Origin: a virus
Virus record (IMG/VR): IMGVR_UViG_3300031974_003220
Location: 1 to 25,176 of that record
Strand: one strand, 5' to 3'
DNA: 25,176 nucleotides
The position numbers were made by a program, and so were the translations under genes. The notes beneath the pieces were generated by a model, which had not been told where the DNA came from, did not search any database, and was given only the letters and a program-made list of their open reading frames with translations. Of the stretch, positions 7,150 through 15,239 are shown in pieces; the stretch's first letter is position 1, and each line of letters starts with the position of its first letter.

Positions 7150-10100
7150 ATGAAAAGAATAGATCCTAAAAAACTATTACCATCATCAGTCCCAGCAGGA
7201 GGTTCATTTGGTTCTGTATCTCCAAATATATTAGTACCTGTTTCTAATATAACTGCCAAAACTTATGCAAAGGTAGAACCAGAAGAGAATACACCACAGA
7301 AAAGTCAATTAAGAGCACAGACATTTCAGATAAAGTCGAAACTTATTGAAGTTTCTAAATTATTTTCTGTTAAAAATAAATTTACTAGAGATAAGAATAG
7401 AAAGAAACGAATTGAAGAAGAAAGAGAAAGAAGAGAGCAAAGAGAAAAAGAATCTGAAAGAACTACTTTTAACTTTGGTGTAGGACTTCCAAAATTAGTT
7501 TTACCAAGAACTGGGTTTTTAGATTCCATTAAGAGATTCTTACTTTATAGTTTACTTGGGTTTGCTGTTGAAAAATTCTTACCATTAGTTCCAAAATTAT
7601 TGGAATTTGGTAAAATGTTGATTCCAGCAGTACAGTTCTTATCGGACTTTGCTGGAAACTTCCTTGTCAATATGGTTAATTTTATTGATAGAGGTTATAA
7701 AGTATATGATGGTATTAAAGAACAACTTGACCGTATTATACCACCAGACATTTCCAAACAATTTAGTGAGTTTTCTGGTATTTTAAATGCTGCTTTAAAT
7801 ACTGCACTATTTCTTGGTACTGCTGCTATTGGATTAGGTGGACCACTTGGAAAACTTGGCATTGGTGCAAGAGAACTTGGAACTGGTATTGCAGGTGCCG
7901 CTGCTGCAGCAGGTTATGCTAGTAGATACACTTTTAGAACTGTAAAAGATACTGCGCCAATTTTAAGTTCGAGATTATCTAATATGATGTTGAGGACCAG
8001 TATGGGTCTTCCTGCGGCAAAAGTATTACCAACTAAAAAAGCACTAAGAATTCCAGAATTTGCCCTTCAATATAAAGCACAAAAACCAAGTTATACATCT
8101 GCAAAAGACAAAGCAATTGCTGAAAGTATTGTTGAAGGTGCTCTAGATTCAACAAATCAAGCACTTAGAAAACGTGGAATGGGTGTCATTGATGATGCTG
8201 CAGGTAGAAATGTTGCTAGAAATGTTTTAAGATCAATTGGTTTTGGTAATACTGTTGGACCAAATGAACCATTAAGACCCCTTAAAAAAAGTATAGATGT
8301 AGAAAAAATATTTTCTACATACAATCAACCATCCCTTTTTGGACTGGGAAAAAGATTTAAAAAGAAACTGCGTGAAGATGCAGATGCTAAGTTTCTTGAA
8401 AGTCTTGATAAAGACCCAAATTTAAGAGCAGGAGCTGAACAACAGGCTGCAATTGATATAAAGAAACAGCGAGATGTTGATTTGGACAAGTATCTGAAAA
8501 ATATTCTTAATCTTTCAGATGAAGAAATTGATAAACAATTTAAACGTCCAGAAACATCAAGGCAATTAGAATTTGATCTTGAAAAACCAAAAACTCCTGC
8601 AGGACGTAGGAAAAATATATTAGCACGTCTTCTTGGAGGTCCAGGAGAACAAGATCTATTAGACACTCTGAATAAGGGAGCATTTGATTCTGTATCAAAA
8701 CCAAAAGTAACTAGAGTCAGTCCAACACAAGAAGTTGCAAAAGGAATTTCTAAATTTAAATTTGGTGGATTGCGAAAAGCAGGTCCTGGTATTTTTGGTG
8801 CCTTACTTGATATTGGTATTTCTTTAGCACTTGGCGAACCACTTGATCGTGCTGTAGTATCTGCTATTGGTGCTGGACTTGGTGGATGGCTTGGTGGTGT
8901 TGCTGGATCAATTGTTCCTGGTCTTGGTACTATTATTGGAGGAACACTTGGTTCTATGCTTGGTGGTGTCATAACACTTTCTCTTTATGATACTATCTTT
9001 AAGAAAAGACCACGCGGCGATATTATGAGAAGACCACCAGAAGATCCAAAAGAAAAACTAAAAAGACAGATAAAACTAGAACGACTTGAAGGTGGTGGAA
9101 CATATGATGCATATGGTACGGTATCAGCACCATATGTTCCATTTGGATCATATTATTCAATTCAAGATTTGGTTAGACTGGCATTATCTGTTGGATTTAA
9201 AAAAGAAAATGCTGCTATTGCTGCTGCTATTGCAATGGCAGAATCAAGTGGTAATCCAAACAATCACAATGAAAAATACCCAGATAATTCATATGGATTG
9301 TGGCAGATTAATATGCTGGATGAACCTGGTTATATGTTGGGTGAAGAAAGAAGAAGAAAGTTTAATATTAAAGATAACAATGAACTATTCAACCCAACTT
9401 TAAACGCACAGATTGCATATAAACTTTCTGGTGGATATAATTTCAATGCTTGGACTACTTATACTAACGGTAGATATAGAACATTTCTTCGTGCAGCACA
9501 AGAAGCACTTCAAAAGACATCTACAACACCAGTAATACCCAAACCACAAAGTTCATTACCACCATTACCACCAACAAATACTGTTCATGGACAACATTAT
9601 GGTGCTTCTCGAAGTGGTGGCAGACAGCACGCTGGTGTTGACTTTGATATTAGTGGAGATGAAGTTTTCTATTCAAGAATTGGTGGTCAAGTGATTGGTA
9701 TTTACAATGATCCTGGTGGATATGGAAATTATGTAGATATCTACAATAAAGATTTGAATGTAACAGAAAGAATTGCAGAAGGTGCAGTTGTTTTAGTTTC
9801 TCTTGGAGATGTTATTCAACCAGGAACACCAGTTGTGAGGGGAGAAACTGGAACTGGTGTGATTCATTATGAAATAAGAAGAGGAAAATCTGGTTCTGGT
9901 GGATCATTCTCTGGAACATTAAATCCAATAGACTTTTTAAATAATCTTCCCAAACAGAGAGCAAGTATTTCTAAACCATCCACAACAAATATTGCAAAAG
10001 GTCTTGATGAGAAGACATCATATGAAGATGATAATGTTGAAATTGCGTTGCTTCCTATTAAAGAAATAATTGAAAAACCCGTTCCCATTGGTGGTAGTGG

Positions 10101-10164
10101 TGGCGGAACCTTTATAGATACTACTAATAGTTCAAATATATTTGCACCTGCACTTATAGGTTAA
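7150..10164 (+). CDS. Tape-measure/cell-puncturing protein with SLT and degenerate M23 domains
   Basis: This 1004-aa multidomain protein probably acts at DNA entry. Residues 1-130 mirror the upstream 663-aa protein: a charged coiled-coil (RKKRIEEERERREQREKE, about 85-102), then LDSIKRFLLYSLLGFAVEKF and LPLVPKLLEF. Residues 185-300 and 540-630 are hydrophobic or Gly/Ala-rich, with possible membrane-inserting segments. Residues about 668-785 are a soluble lytic-transglycosylase-like domain: AIAMAESSGNP with putative catalytic E698 and SYGLWQIN (714-721). Residues about 812-925 resemble an M23 metallopeptidase: H827-A-G-V-D831 and H906-Y-E, which are the usual zinc ligands. The first His of HxH is V904 and no YxH motif is seen, so peptidase activity is doubtful. 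It lies 1 nt after the previous gene. In T4 the tail lysozyme is in gp5; here the wall-cutting domain is on this protein. Confidence 0.7.
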   Translation: MKRIDPKKLLPSSVPAGGSFGSVSPNILVPVSNITAKTYAKVEPEENTPQKSQLRAQTFQIKSKLIEVSKLFSVKNKFTRDKNRKKRIEEERERREQREKESERTTFNFGVGLPKLVLPRTGFLDSIKRFLLYSLLGFAVEKFLPLVPKLLEFGKMLIPAVQFLSDFAGNFLVNMVNFIDRGYKVYDGIKEQLDRIIPPDISKQFSEFSGILNAALNTALFLGTAAIGLGGPLGKLGIGARELGTGIAGAAAAAGYASRYTFRTVKDTAPILSSRLSNMMLRTSMGLPAAKVLPTKKALRIPEFALQYKAQKPSYTSAKDKAIAESIVEGALDSTNQALRKRGMGVIDDAAGRNVARNVLRSIGFGNTVGPNEPLRPLKKSIDVEKIFSTYNQPSLFGLGKRFKKKLREDADAKFLESLDKDPNLRAGAEQQAAIDIKKQRDVDLDKYLKNILNLSDEEIDKQFKRPETSRQLEFDLEKPKTPAGRRKNILARLLGGPGEQDLLDTLNKGAFDSVSKPKVTRVSPTQEVAKGISKFKFGGLRKAGPGIFGALLDIGISLALGEPLDRAVVSAIGAGLGGWLGGVAGSIVPGLGTIIGGTLGSMLGGVITLSLYDTIFKKRPRGDIMRRPPEDPKEKLKRQIKLERLEGGGTYDAYGTVSAPYVPFGSYYSIQDLVRLALSVGFKKENAAIAAAIAMAESSGNPNNHNEKYPDNSYGLWQINMLDEPGYMLGEERRRKFNIKDNNELFNPTLNAQIAYKLSGGYNFNAWTTYTNGRYRTFLRAAQEALQKTSTTPVIPKPQSSLPPLPPTNTVHGQHYGASRSGGRQHAGVDFDISGDEVFYSRIGGQVIGIYNDPGGYGNYVDIYNKDLNVTERIAEGAVVLVSLGDVIQPGTPVVRGETGTGVIHYEIRRGKSGSGGSFSGTLNPIDFLNNLPKQRASISKPSTTNIAKGLDEKTSYEDDNVEIALLPIKEIIEKPVPIGGSGGGTFIDTTNSSNIFAPALIG

Positions 10165-10165
10165 T

Positions 10166-11494
10166 ATGTCATTTACAAAAGCAGCAGAATCTGCAAACAT
10201 AACTAAGTTTGACTTATTTTCAAATGACGGCAAAAAGAGTTGCAGTCTGCTTGGAGGTGCTGTTGAATTATCTTACTATGAAAGTATTTTTGAAAATAGT
10301 ATAAAGATAACTACAACTATTGTTGATACTGGAAATGCTCTTCCAGCAGATGATGGAACTGAAGGATTTGTAGAACTTATTGATGGTCTTAAGATTGGTG
10401 GTGGTGAAAAAATAGAACTAGAATTTGAAGATAACTTCAAAACAAAACTAAAGTTATCTGGTGATAAAGCATTATATTTGAATCAACTTCGCAATACTGT
10501 TGAAGATACATCATCAAAAGTAAAAACATTTACGATTGATGCATCTTCAAAAGAATTCTTTGATAATGAACTCGTAAGTAAAAGAGTTATTAGACGATAT
10601 GATGGAAAGATATCTGAATCTATAAGAAAAATTCTTACGCAAGTTCTTGGAACACCAAAAGAACTTGATATAGATGAAACTGAAAATAAGTATAATTTTA
10701 TTGGAACAACTAAAAAACCATTTTGGACTATCACTTGGTTAGCAAAAAAGTCAGTTCCTCAAAAGGTTGGTAAAAAGGGCAAGGCTGCAGGATTTTTGTT
10801 CTTTGAAACTTATGATGGGTTTAAATATAAAGCACTTGATATATTGTTTTCGCAGCAATGGAAGAAAAAATACATCTACAACAATCTACCAAAACTTCCT
10901 GTTGGATATGATGGTAAGATATTAAATCCTCCAGTGTTTAATACAAATATTCATCTGCAACCAAAGATGATGATGGGGACATATAATACACAACATAAAC
11001 AATTTAACTTTCTTAACAGTGAATATGAACTGAAAGCACTTGGATATGTAAGGCAGGAAGAAGATGAAGGGATTAAACCTGCAGGACAAGAGTTTAATTT
11101 TGTAAACAAAATCTTTACAGAAGAACCTTCAAGGATAACATATAATATGTCTGATGTTGGTGGTCTTCCAAGTGGAGTCAACTTAAAAGAACAGTTAAAG
11201 CGTTCAAAAGATACTAATCTGGAAAGACAAAGTATTACCAATCAGGCAAATATGAGATACAATCAACTTGGAACTATCCAAGTTCAAATAATGATAGTAG
11301 GTGACTTCTCTCTTAGAGCTGGTGATATGATATATTGTGATTTTCCAGAATTATCATCTAAACCAAATCAAAGAGAAAGTTCTAAGATGAGTGGCATATA
11401 TATGATAGCAGATATTTGTCATCGTATTAACGCACGAGGAACACTTACATCATTAAATCTCATACGAGATTCTTATGGTAAACCTAATAAGTAA
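10166..11494 (+). CDS. Baseplate hub protein, gp27-like
   Basis: This 442-aa protein is likely the baseplate central hub (T4 gp27, 391 aa), which forms the trimeric ring joining the tube to the gp5 spike. Support comes from position (between tape-measure-like genes and the gp5-like protein) and hub features. The N-terminal beta region has ITTTIVDTGNALPADDG and ELEFEDNF (about 50-100). The middle has an insertion-type 'GKISESIRKILTQVLG' helix and TKKPFWTITWLAKKS. The C-terminal barrel has GTIQVQIMIVGDFSLRAGDMI and a final SGIYMIADICHRINARG. The 'G...LRaGDmI.c.fPe' end is typical of phage hub (gpD/gp27/VgrG) proteins. Sequence identity to T4 gp27 is not obvious, so this rests on layout and context. 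It is 1 nt from the preceding gene. Confidence 0.6.
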   Translation: MSFTKAAESANITKFDLFSNDGKKSCSLLGGAVELSYYESIFENSIKITTTIVDTGNALPADDGTEGFVELIDGLKIGGGEKIELEFEDNFKTKLKLSGDKALYLNQLRNTVEDTSSKVKTFTIDASSKEFFDNELVSKRVIRRYDGKISESIRKILTQVLGTPKELDIDETENKYNFIGTTKKPFWTITWLAKKSVPQKVGKKGKAAGFLFFETYDGFKYKALDILFSQQWKKKYIYNNLPKLPVGYDGKILNPPVFNTNIHLQPKMMMGTYNTQHKQFNFLNSEYELKALGYVRQEEDEGIKPAGQEFNFVNKIFTEEPSRITYNMSDVGGLPSGVNLKEQLKRSKDTNLERQSITNQANMRYNQLGTIQVQIMIVGDFSLRAGDMIYCDFPELSSKPNQRESSKMSGIYMIADICHRINARGTLTSLNLIRDSYGKPNK

Positions 11495-11499
11495 GAACA

Positions 11500-11718
11500 A
11501 TGTCAGAAAAATCACTACAACAACATATTAATGATGATAGGGATGAACTGGACAACCCTAACTTGAGTCCACAACGCCGTCGTCATATTGAATCAGAACT
11601 TGATGACTTGGAAAAGTATCAAGCAAATCATCCAGATGAAGATCACGATCCTACACCACTTGAAATGTATTGTGATGTGCATCCTGATGCAGATGAGTGC
11701 AGAATCTATGAGGACTGA
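11500..11718 (+). CDS. CP12-like protein (putative Calvin-cycle regulator)
   Basis: This acidic 72-aa protein ends in PLEMYCDVHPDADECRIYED (53-72). That matches the C-terminal signature of CP12 (YC-x8-EC-R-[VI]-Y-[ED]-[DN]) including Cys58 and Cys67 with eight residues between. In cyanobacteria this redox-sensitive C-terminal loop binds GAPDH, and CP12 then also holds phosphoribulokinase, switching off the Calvin cycle. The N-terminal Cys pair of full CP12 is absent; residues 28-44 (RHIESELDDLEKYQANH) may stand for the central helix. Cyanophages are known to carry cp12 and are thought to use it to divert carbon to the pentose-phosphate pathway. Unusually, it sits between the gp27-like and gp5-like tail genes, with gaps of 5 and 2 nt. 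A virion part that resembles CP12 by chance is less likely. Confidence 0.7.
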   Translation: MSEKSLQQHINDDRDELDNPNLSPQRRRHIESELDDLEKYQANHPDEDHDPTPLEMYCDVHPDADECRIYED

Positions 11719-11720
11719 TA

Positions 11721-13865
11721 ATGTCTGAGGTTTCATTCACCGGTTTTGATCCAGAATTTGTTTCTGTTCTTCCAAGATGGTTTGGAAGAGTAGTTTCAAG
11801 TGAATCGTGGCAGGACAATATGGTCCCCAACAATTTTGATACTGAAGAAGAGATAAAAGGTTGGGGATATCGTTACAAAGTAAGAGTGTTCAGTTGGCAC
11901 ACTGGTGATCAAAACATTGTGCCAGATCAAGAGTTGACTACTGCTAATGTCATCCTGCCTGTCACAGCAGGTTCTGGTCACGGTGGATATGCAGAAACCC
12001 CTTCTATTGCTGCTGGTTCAGTAGTCACTGGATGGTTTATGGATGGTGCTGGGGGGCAAGAGTTATACATTGATGGTGTACTTGGTAATTCAAATAACGA
12101 AGTCCCCAAAAAACAAAAAACTGGAGAAACTGGCGGTTATCAACAGTTTAATAACACATTCAATTCCAAAGCAAAAGTTCCTGATTTTGGAGTTGGTTTA
12201 AATTGGAAACCAATCTCTAGATTTGATATGTTCCACGCATATTCAAAAGCGTGGGATAAGCAACAAAAAGATAAGGAGAAAGAAACACCATTAACTTCTA
12301 CACGAAAGTGTAAAAATCGTAACTCTGAAATGAAAGGCATTCAATTGACCATAAAGAATATGGTTAATGATATTGAGAATGCAAAGAAAGAACTTACAAA
12401 AGCGCGTGGATATCTTGGTGATATTCAATCATTTGCAAGGTCTATTACACCTTATGTAAGAGATGCAGCATCACAAGCATCTAGATATGTAAAAACACTT
12501 ATTGCAAATTCAAGAGGATGGGTTCTTCGTGAAGTAAGAAAGAAAATAAATGAAATTGCACCATTTTTATTTCCAACACAAGTTTCAGTTCTTGAAAATA
12601 AACTAAAAGATGCACTTGGTGGTTTATCCTGTGCGTTTGCAAAAATTATTAATGGACTTCAACAAACATTTCAAGGTTTATTGAAGGACATTACAAATAA
12701 GTTTATCAATATCCCAATGTGTGCCGCAGAGGATATTGTTACAAAATTATTATCTGATGTTTTAGAACAAATTGTTTCTGGTATTACAGGAGCACTTGGT
12801 CCTGTTGTATCATTCATTCAAGATGCTGTAGGAAAAGGACTTAACTTTTTAGGTAGCGCACTTGACTTATTGGATATTATTTCTGGTATTGGTAAATTCT
12901 TTATATGTGATGAAGACCAAGATTGTCCTGAATACGACAAGATAAATCAAGCAGGAAATGCAACACCTGGAGAAGGTTTACAACTTGGACTTCCCAAGAT
13001 TAAACTTGGACAACCACTTCCTGGTATTGGTACTTTTATTGGTCCTACTTGTCCTACAGAACCACAGAAGTGTGGACCACCAGAAGTATTGATATTTGGG
13101 CAGCAAGGTTTTGGTGCCATTGCAAATGCTATCATAAGTCCAAACTCAAATGCTATTATTGGTTTTGATATTGTCAATCCAGGAGAGAACTATTTTGACC
13201 CACCATATGTAAGTATTACTGATGGTTGTGGAAGAGGTCGTGGTGCAGCTGCAAGAGCAAAAGTAAATTCTGATGGCACTATTGGAAAGATTGCTGTAAC
13301 CGCACCTGGAACTGGATATAAATCTCCATCTGGTGGTGCTCTTGGCGGTAATGGTGGTAGCAATCCTTGGAAACTTCCGACAGAAGGAGAAGTTGTTGAT
13401 CCCAATGGAAACCGATTTGTTCTTCCTGTAGGTGTCAACCCACCAAACGCAGATGAGTATGGCGATTATACATATTATCCACCAACACAACCAGAAAATC
13501 CAGTAGAACCTGGAACACAACCAGTAACTCAAGATCAACCAGGACAATATCCAGTTATTCTTGAAATTGATGAGGTTGAAGTTTCGGATCCTGGTTTTGG
13601 TTATCAACCAGGTGATACGATACAAGTTACACCAGATAATGGTGCAGTATTAGAACCAATTATTGTTGGTGATCAGGTTGTTGGTGTTAATGTTGTAAAA
13701 CCTGGAATTGGTTTTGATGACTTCCCAACTATTGAAGTTATTTCTGATACTGGATATAATGCAGAGTTTATTCCTATCTTTAAACCTGTGGATCCAGAAA
13801 CAATTAATGAAATTCCACCAGCAGCAACAATTATTCAAGTTATCGATTGTGTAGGTAAAGTATAA
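11721..13865 (+). CDS. 5: gp5-type baseplate hub/OB-fold protein without lysozyme domain
   Basis: This 714-aa protein begins with a gp5 N-terminal OB-fold (about 17-130): WFGRVVSSESWQDNM, YRYKVRVFSWHTGDQN, ANVILPVTAGSGHGG, GSVVTGWFMDG and LYIDGVLGN line up with T4 gp5 (WFVGVVEDRMDP, GRVRVRVVG, PITSA, GTRVYGHFLD, GIVLGTYGG). Residues 190-300 are helical, 330-410 hydrophobic with Cys residues. Residues about 480-540 and 610-690 are Gly/Tyr beta repeats (GFDIVNPGENYFDPPYVSI and VVKPGIGFDDFPTIEVI types). No lysozyme motif is present, unlike T4 gp5, and the beta-helix is in the next gene. GAGG lies about 8 nt before the ATG. Its TAA overlaps the ATG of the spike gene. Confidence 0.75.
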   Translation: MSEVSFTGFDPEFVSVLPRWFGRVVSSESWQDNMVPNNFDTEEEIKGWGYRYKVRVFSWHTGDQNIVPDQELTTANVILPVTAGSGHGGYAETPSIAAGSVVTGWFMDGAGGQELYIDGVLGNSNNEVPKKQKTGETGGYQQFNNTFNSKAKVPDFGVGLNWKPISRFDMFHAYSKAWDKQQKDKEKETPLTSTRKCKNRNSEMKGIQLTIKNMVNDIENAKKELTKARGYLGDIQSFARSITPYVRDAASQASRYVKTLIANSRGWVLREVRKKINEIAPFLFPTQVSVLENKLKDALGGLSCAFAKIINGLQQTFQGLLKDITNKFINIPMCAAEDIVTKLLSDVLEQIVSGITGALGPVVSFIQDAVGKGLNFLGSALDLLDIISGIGKFFICDEDQDCPEYDKINQAGNATPGEGLQLGLPKIKLGQPLPGIGTFIGPTCPTEPQKCGPPEVLIFGQQGFGAIANAIISPNSNAIIGFDIVNPGENYFDPPYVSITDGCGRGRGAAARAKVNSDGTIGKIAVTAPGTGYKSPSGGALGGNGGSNPWKLPTEGEVVDPNGNRFVLPVGVNPPNADEYGDYTYYPPTQPENPVEPGTQPVTQDQPGQYPVILEIDEVEVSDPGFGYQPGDTIQVTPDNGAVLEPIIVGDQVVGVNVVKPGIGFDDFPTIEVISDTGYNAEFIPIFKPVDPETINEIPPAATIIQVIDCVGKV

Positions 13866-14434
13866 TGGCATCAAAGAATTACGAATCAAAAACCATACAA
13901 ACAAAGGATGGTGCTATTCGGTATGGACATATTCATAGAGATGATGTAAAGTCATCTTTACTTCTTCAAGGACAAGAGTCATTAGAATACATTTCATTTG
14001 ACCAAACAGAACCACGAAAAAGGTGGTTAAGTAGTCGTTGTAGAGGTAGATATCAGGTTGTTGCAGGTGATGACATTGAAAAGGGGCAACCCGCAATGTA
14101 TTTTGATGCCAAGAGTGGTGATATTGTCATCAAAACCAAAGGTCGTATCCGTATGGAAGCGGAAAATATTGACATTATCGCAAGAGGAAGCGATAATAAG
14201 AATGGTAATGTTACTATTGATGCCAATGAAAGTGTAAACCTAATTGGAAGGCGTATTGATGTTACTGGAGATGAGTTAGTTAATATTGTAACAGATGGAA
14301 CTCTTCAAACAGCAGCACTAAATATTATGAAAAGTTATGCTGGGGCATTTGAAAAGTTAAGTGGCGTCGGCACAAAACTATTATCAACAACATCATTTAC
14401 AAGTAACTTAGAAAACATTGCAAATCTAATATAA
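13865..14434 (+). CDS. Baseplate spike protein (gp5C/VgrG-like beta-helix)
   Basis: This 189-aa protein is probably the membrane-piercing spike. The N-terminal part (about 1-75) is beta-rich, with GHIHRDDVKSSLLL and RWLSSRCRGRYQVVAGD. Residues about 80-150 are regular short strands (GDIVIKTKGRIRMEAENIDI, GNVTIDANESVNLIGRRIDV) as in the triple-stranded beta-helix of T4 gp5 C-terminus and VgrG. The start overlaps the stop of the gp5-type gene (TAATG), so the two are co-translated at near-equal level. Together they correspond to T4 gp5N plus gp5C on separate chains. The C-terminal helix (150-189) is Ser/Thr/Leu-rich. No HxH tip-metal motif is seen. Confidence 0.7.
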   Translation: MASKNYESKTIQTKDGAIRYGHIHRDDVKSSLLLQGQESLEYISFDQTEPRKRWLSSRCRGRYQVVAGDDIEKGQPAMYFDAKSGDIVIKTKGRIRMEAENIDIIARGSDNKNGNVTIDANESVNLIGRRIDVTGDELVNIVTDGTLQTAALNIMKSYAGAFEKLSGVGTKLLSTTSFTSNLENIANLI

Positions 14435-14438
14435 TCCT

Positions 14439-15239
14439 ATGAGTTCAGTTAATCACGGACCATCTCACGAAGACGGTCCAGTATATGTTACTAGTGAGAT
14501 TGCAACACCTTTACCGATGAAAGATGTCATTGGTAGAGATATTACTGGTGCTGCTTATATTCAAGGTCCAGTTCAGATGGGAAGACCCACTGATTTTGTG
14601 ACACGATGGGCAACATTAATGGTTGGTGGTCTTGAAAATAATCAATGCGAACCACCTATTATTCCTGGTGCTCTTTGTCCTGGTCCTCTGAATAACCCAT
14701 ATTCTTTAGGTGTTGTTGGAGATGCTGCAATTCTCAATAACCTTGATGTATCAGTAAATATTCGTGCTGGGGCAAATATTATTGCACAAGGAGAAGTGAT
14801 GTCTCGTTGTGGTTCTCATATCTTATCTGCAAAGAAAAACTTTGATATCCCACACCCAACCAAAGAAGGTTGGAGACTGCGCCACACCTGCCCAGAAGGT
14901 CCCTCAAACGATGTTTACACACGCGGTAGAGTAAAGGGAACGGAAATTTATCTTCCTTCCTACTGGAAAGGTCTTGTAGATGAAACTACACTTACAATTA
15001 CACTCACTCCTATTGGTTCTCATCAGGATGTAATTATCAAACGTTGGGATGAGGAGAAAGTATATCTACAATCAAAAGGAAATATGCCAATCGATTGTTT
15101 CTATCAAATCTTTGCGGAACGAAAGGATGGTGAGAGACTAATTGTTGAGTATGAAGGAGAAACACCAGCAGATTATCCTGGAAATAATGACGAATATTCT
15201 GTTTCTGGATATCACTATGACACAAAGGAGAATAATTGA
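14439..15239 (+). CDS. Fibre/virion structural protein, paralogue A
   Basis: This 266-aa protein probably belongs to the tail tip or fibres. The N-terminus (1-130) has Pro/Gly-rich segments and a short beta shaft (VVGDAAILNNLDVSVNIRAG). Residues about 134-242 form a domain beginning NFDIPHPTKEGWRLRHTCPEG, with LPSYWKGLVD, TLTITLTPIGSHQDV and a final AERKDGERLIVEYEG. The 'F-I-x-HP...L.H...EGP...Y.G....LP.YW..L' domain recurs at the ends of cyanophage structural proteins and bacterial fibre-like proteins. The following gene carries the same domain. It starts 4 nt after the spike gene and its TGA overlaps the next ATG. A virion location is inferred from context. Confidence 0.6.
   Translation: MSSVNHGPSHEDGPVYVTSEIATPLPMKDVIGRDITGAAYIQGPVQMGRPTDFVTRWATLMVGGLENNQCEPPIIPGALCPGPLNNPYSLGVVGDAAILNNLDVSVNIRAGANIIAQGEVMSRCGSHILSAKKNFDIPHPTKEGWRLRHTCPEGPSNDVYTRGRVKGTEIYLPSYWKGLVDETTLTITLTPIGSHQDVIIKRWDEEKVYLQSKGNMPIDCFYQIFAERKDGERLIVEYEGETPADYPGNNDEYSVSGYHYDTKENN

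Noticed and set aside
8325-8972. Minus-strand 215-codon frame
   Set aside because: It is antisense to the 1004-aa gene in a Gly/Ala-rich stretch; composition is Pro/Ser-biased without recognisable motifs.
9086-9403. Plus-strand 105-codon frame
   Set aside because: It lies in another frame of the transglycosylase region, and has a run of Leu/Met/His from repeat-like codons.
13146-13625. Minus-strand 159-codon frame
   Set aside because: It is antisense to the gp5-type gene; Ile/Ser/Trp/Cys-rich low-complexity translation.
15236-15238. TTG at 15236 as start of paralogue B
   Set aside because: The ATG at 15239 is better spaced from AAAGGAG and forms the usual TGATG overlap.
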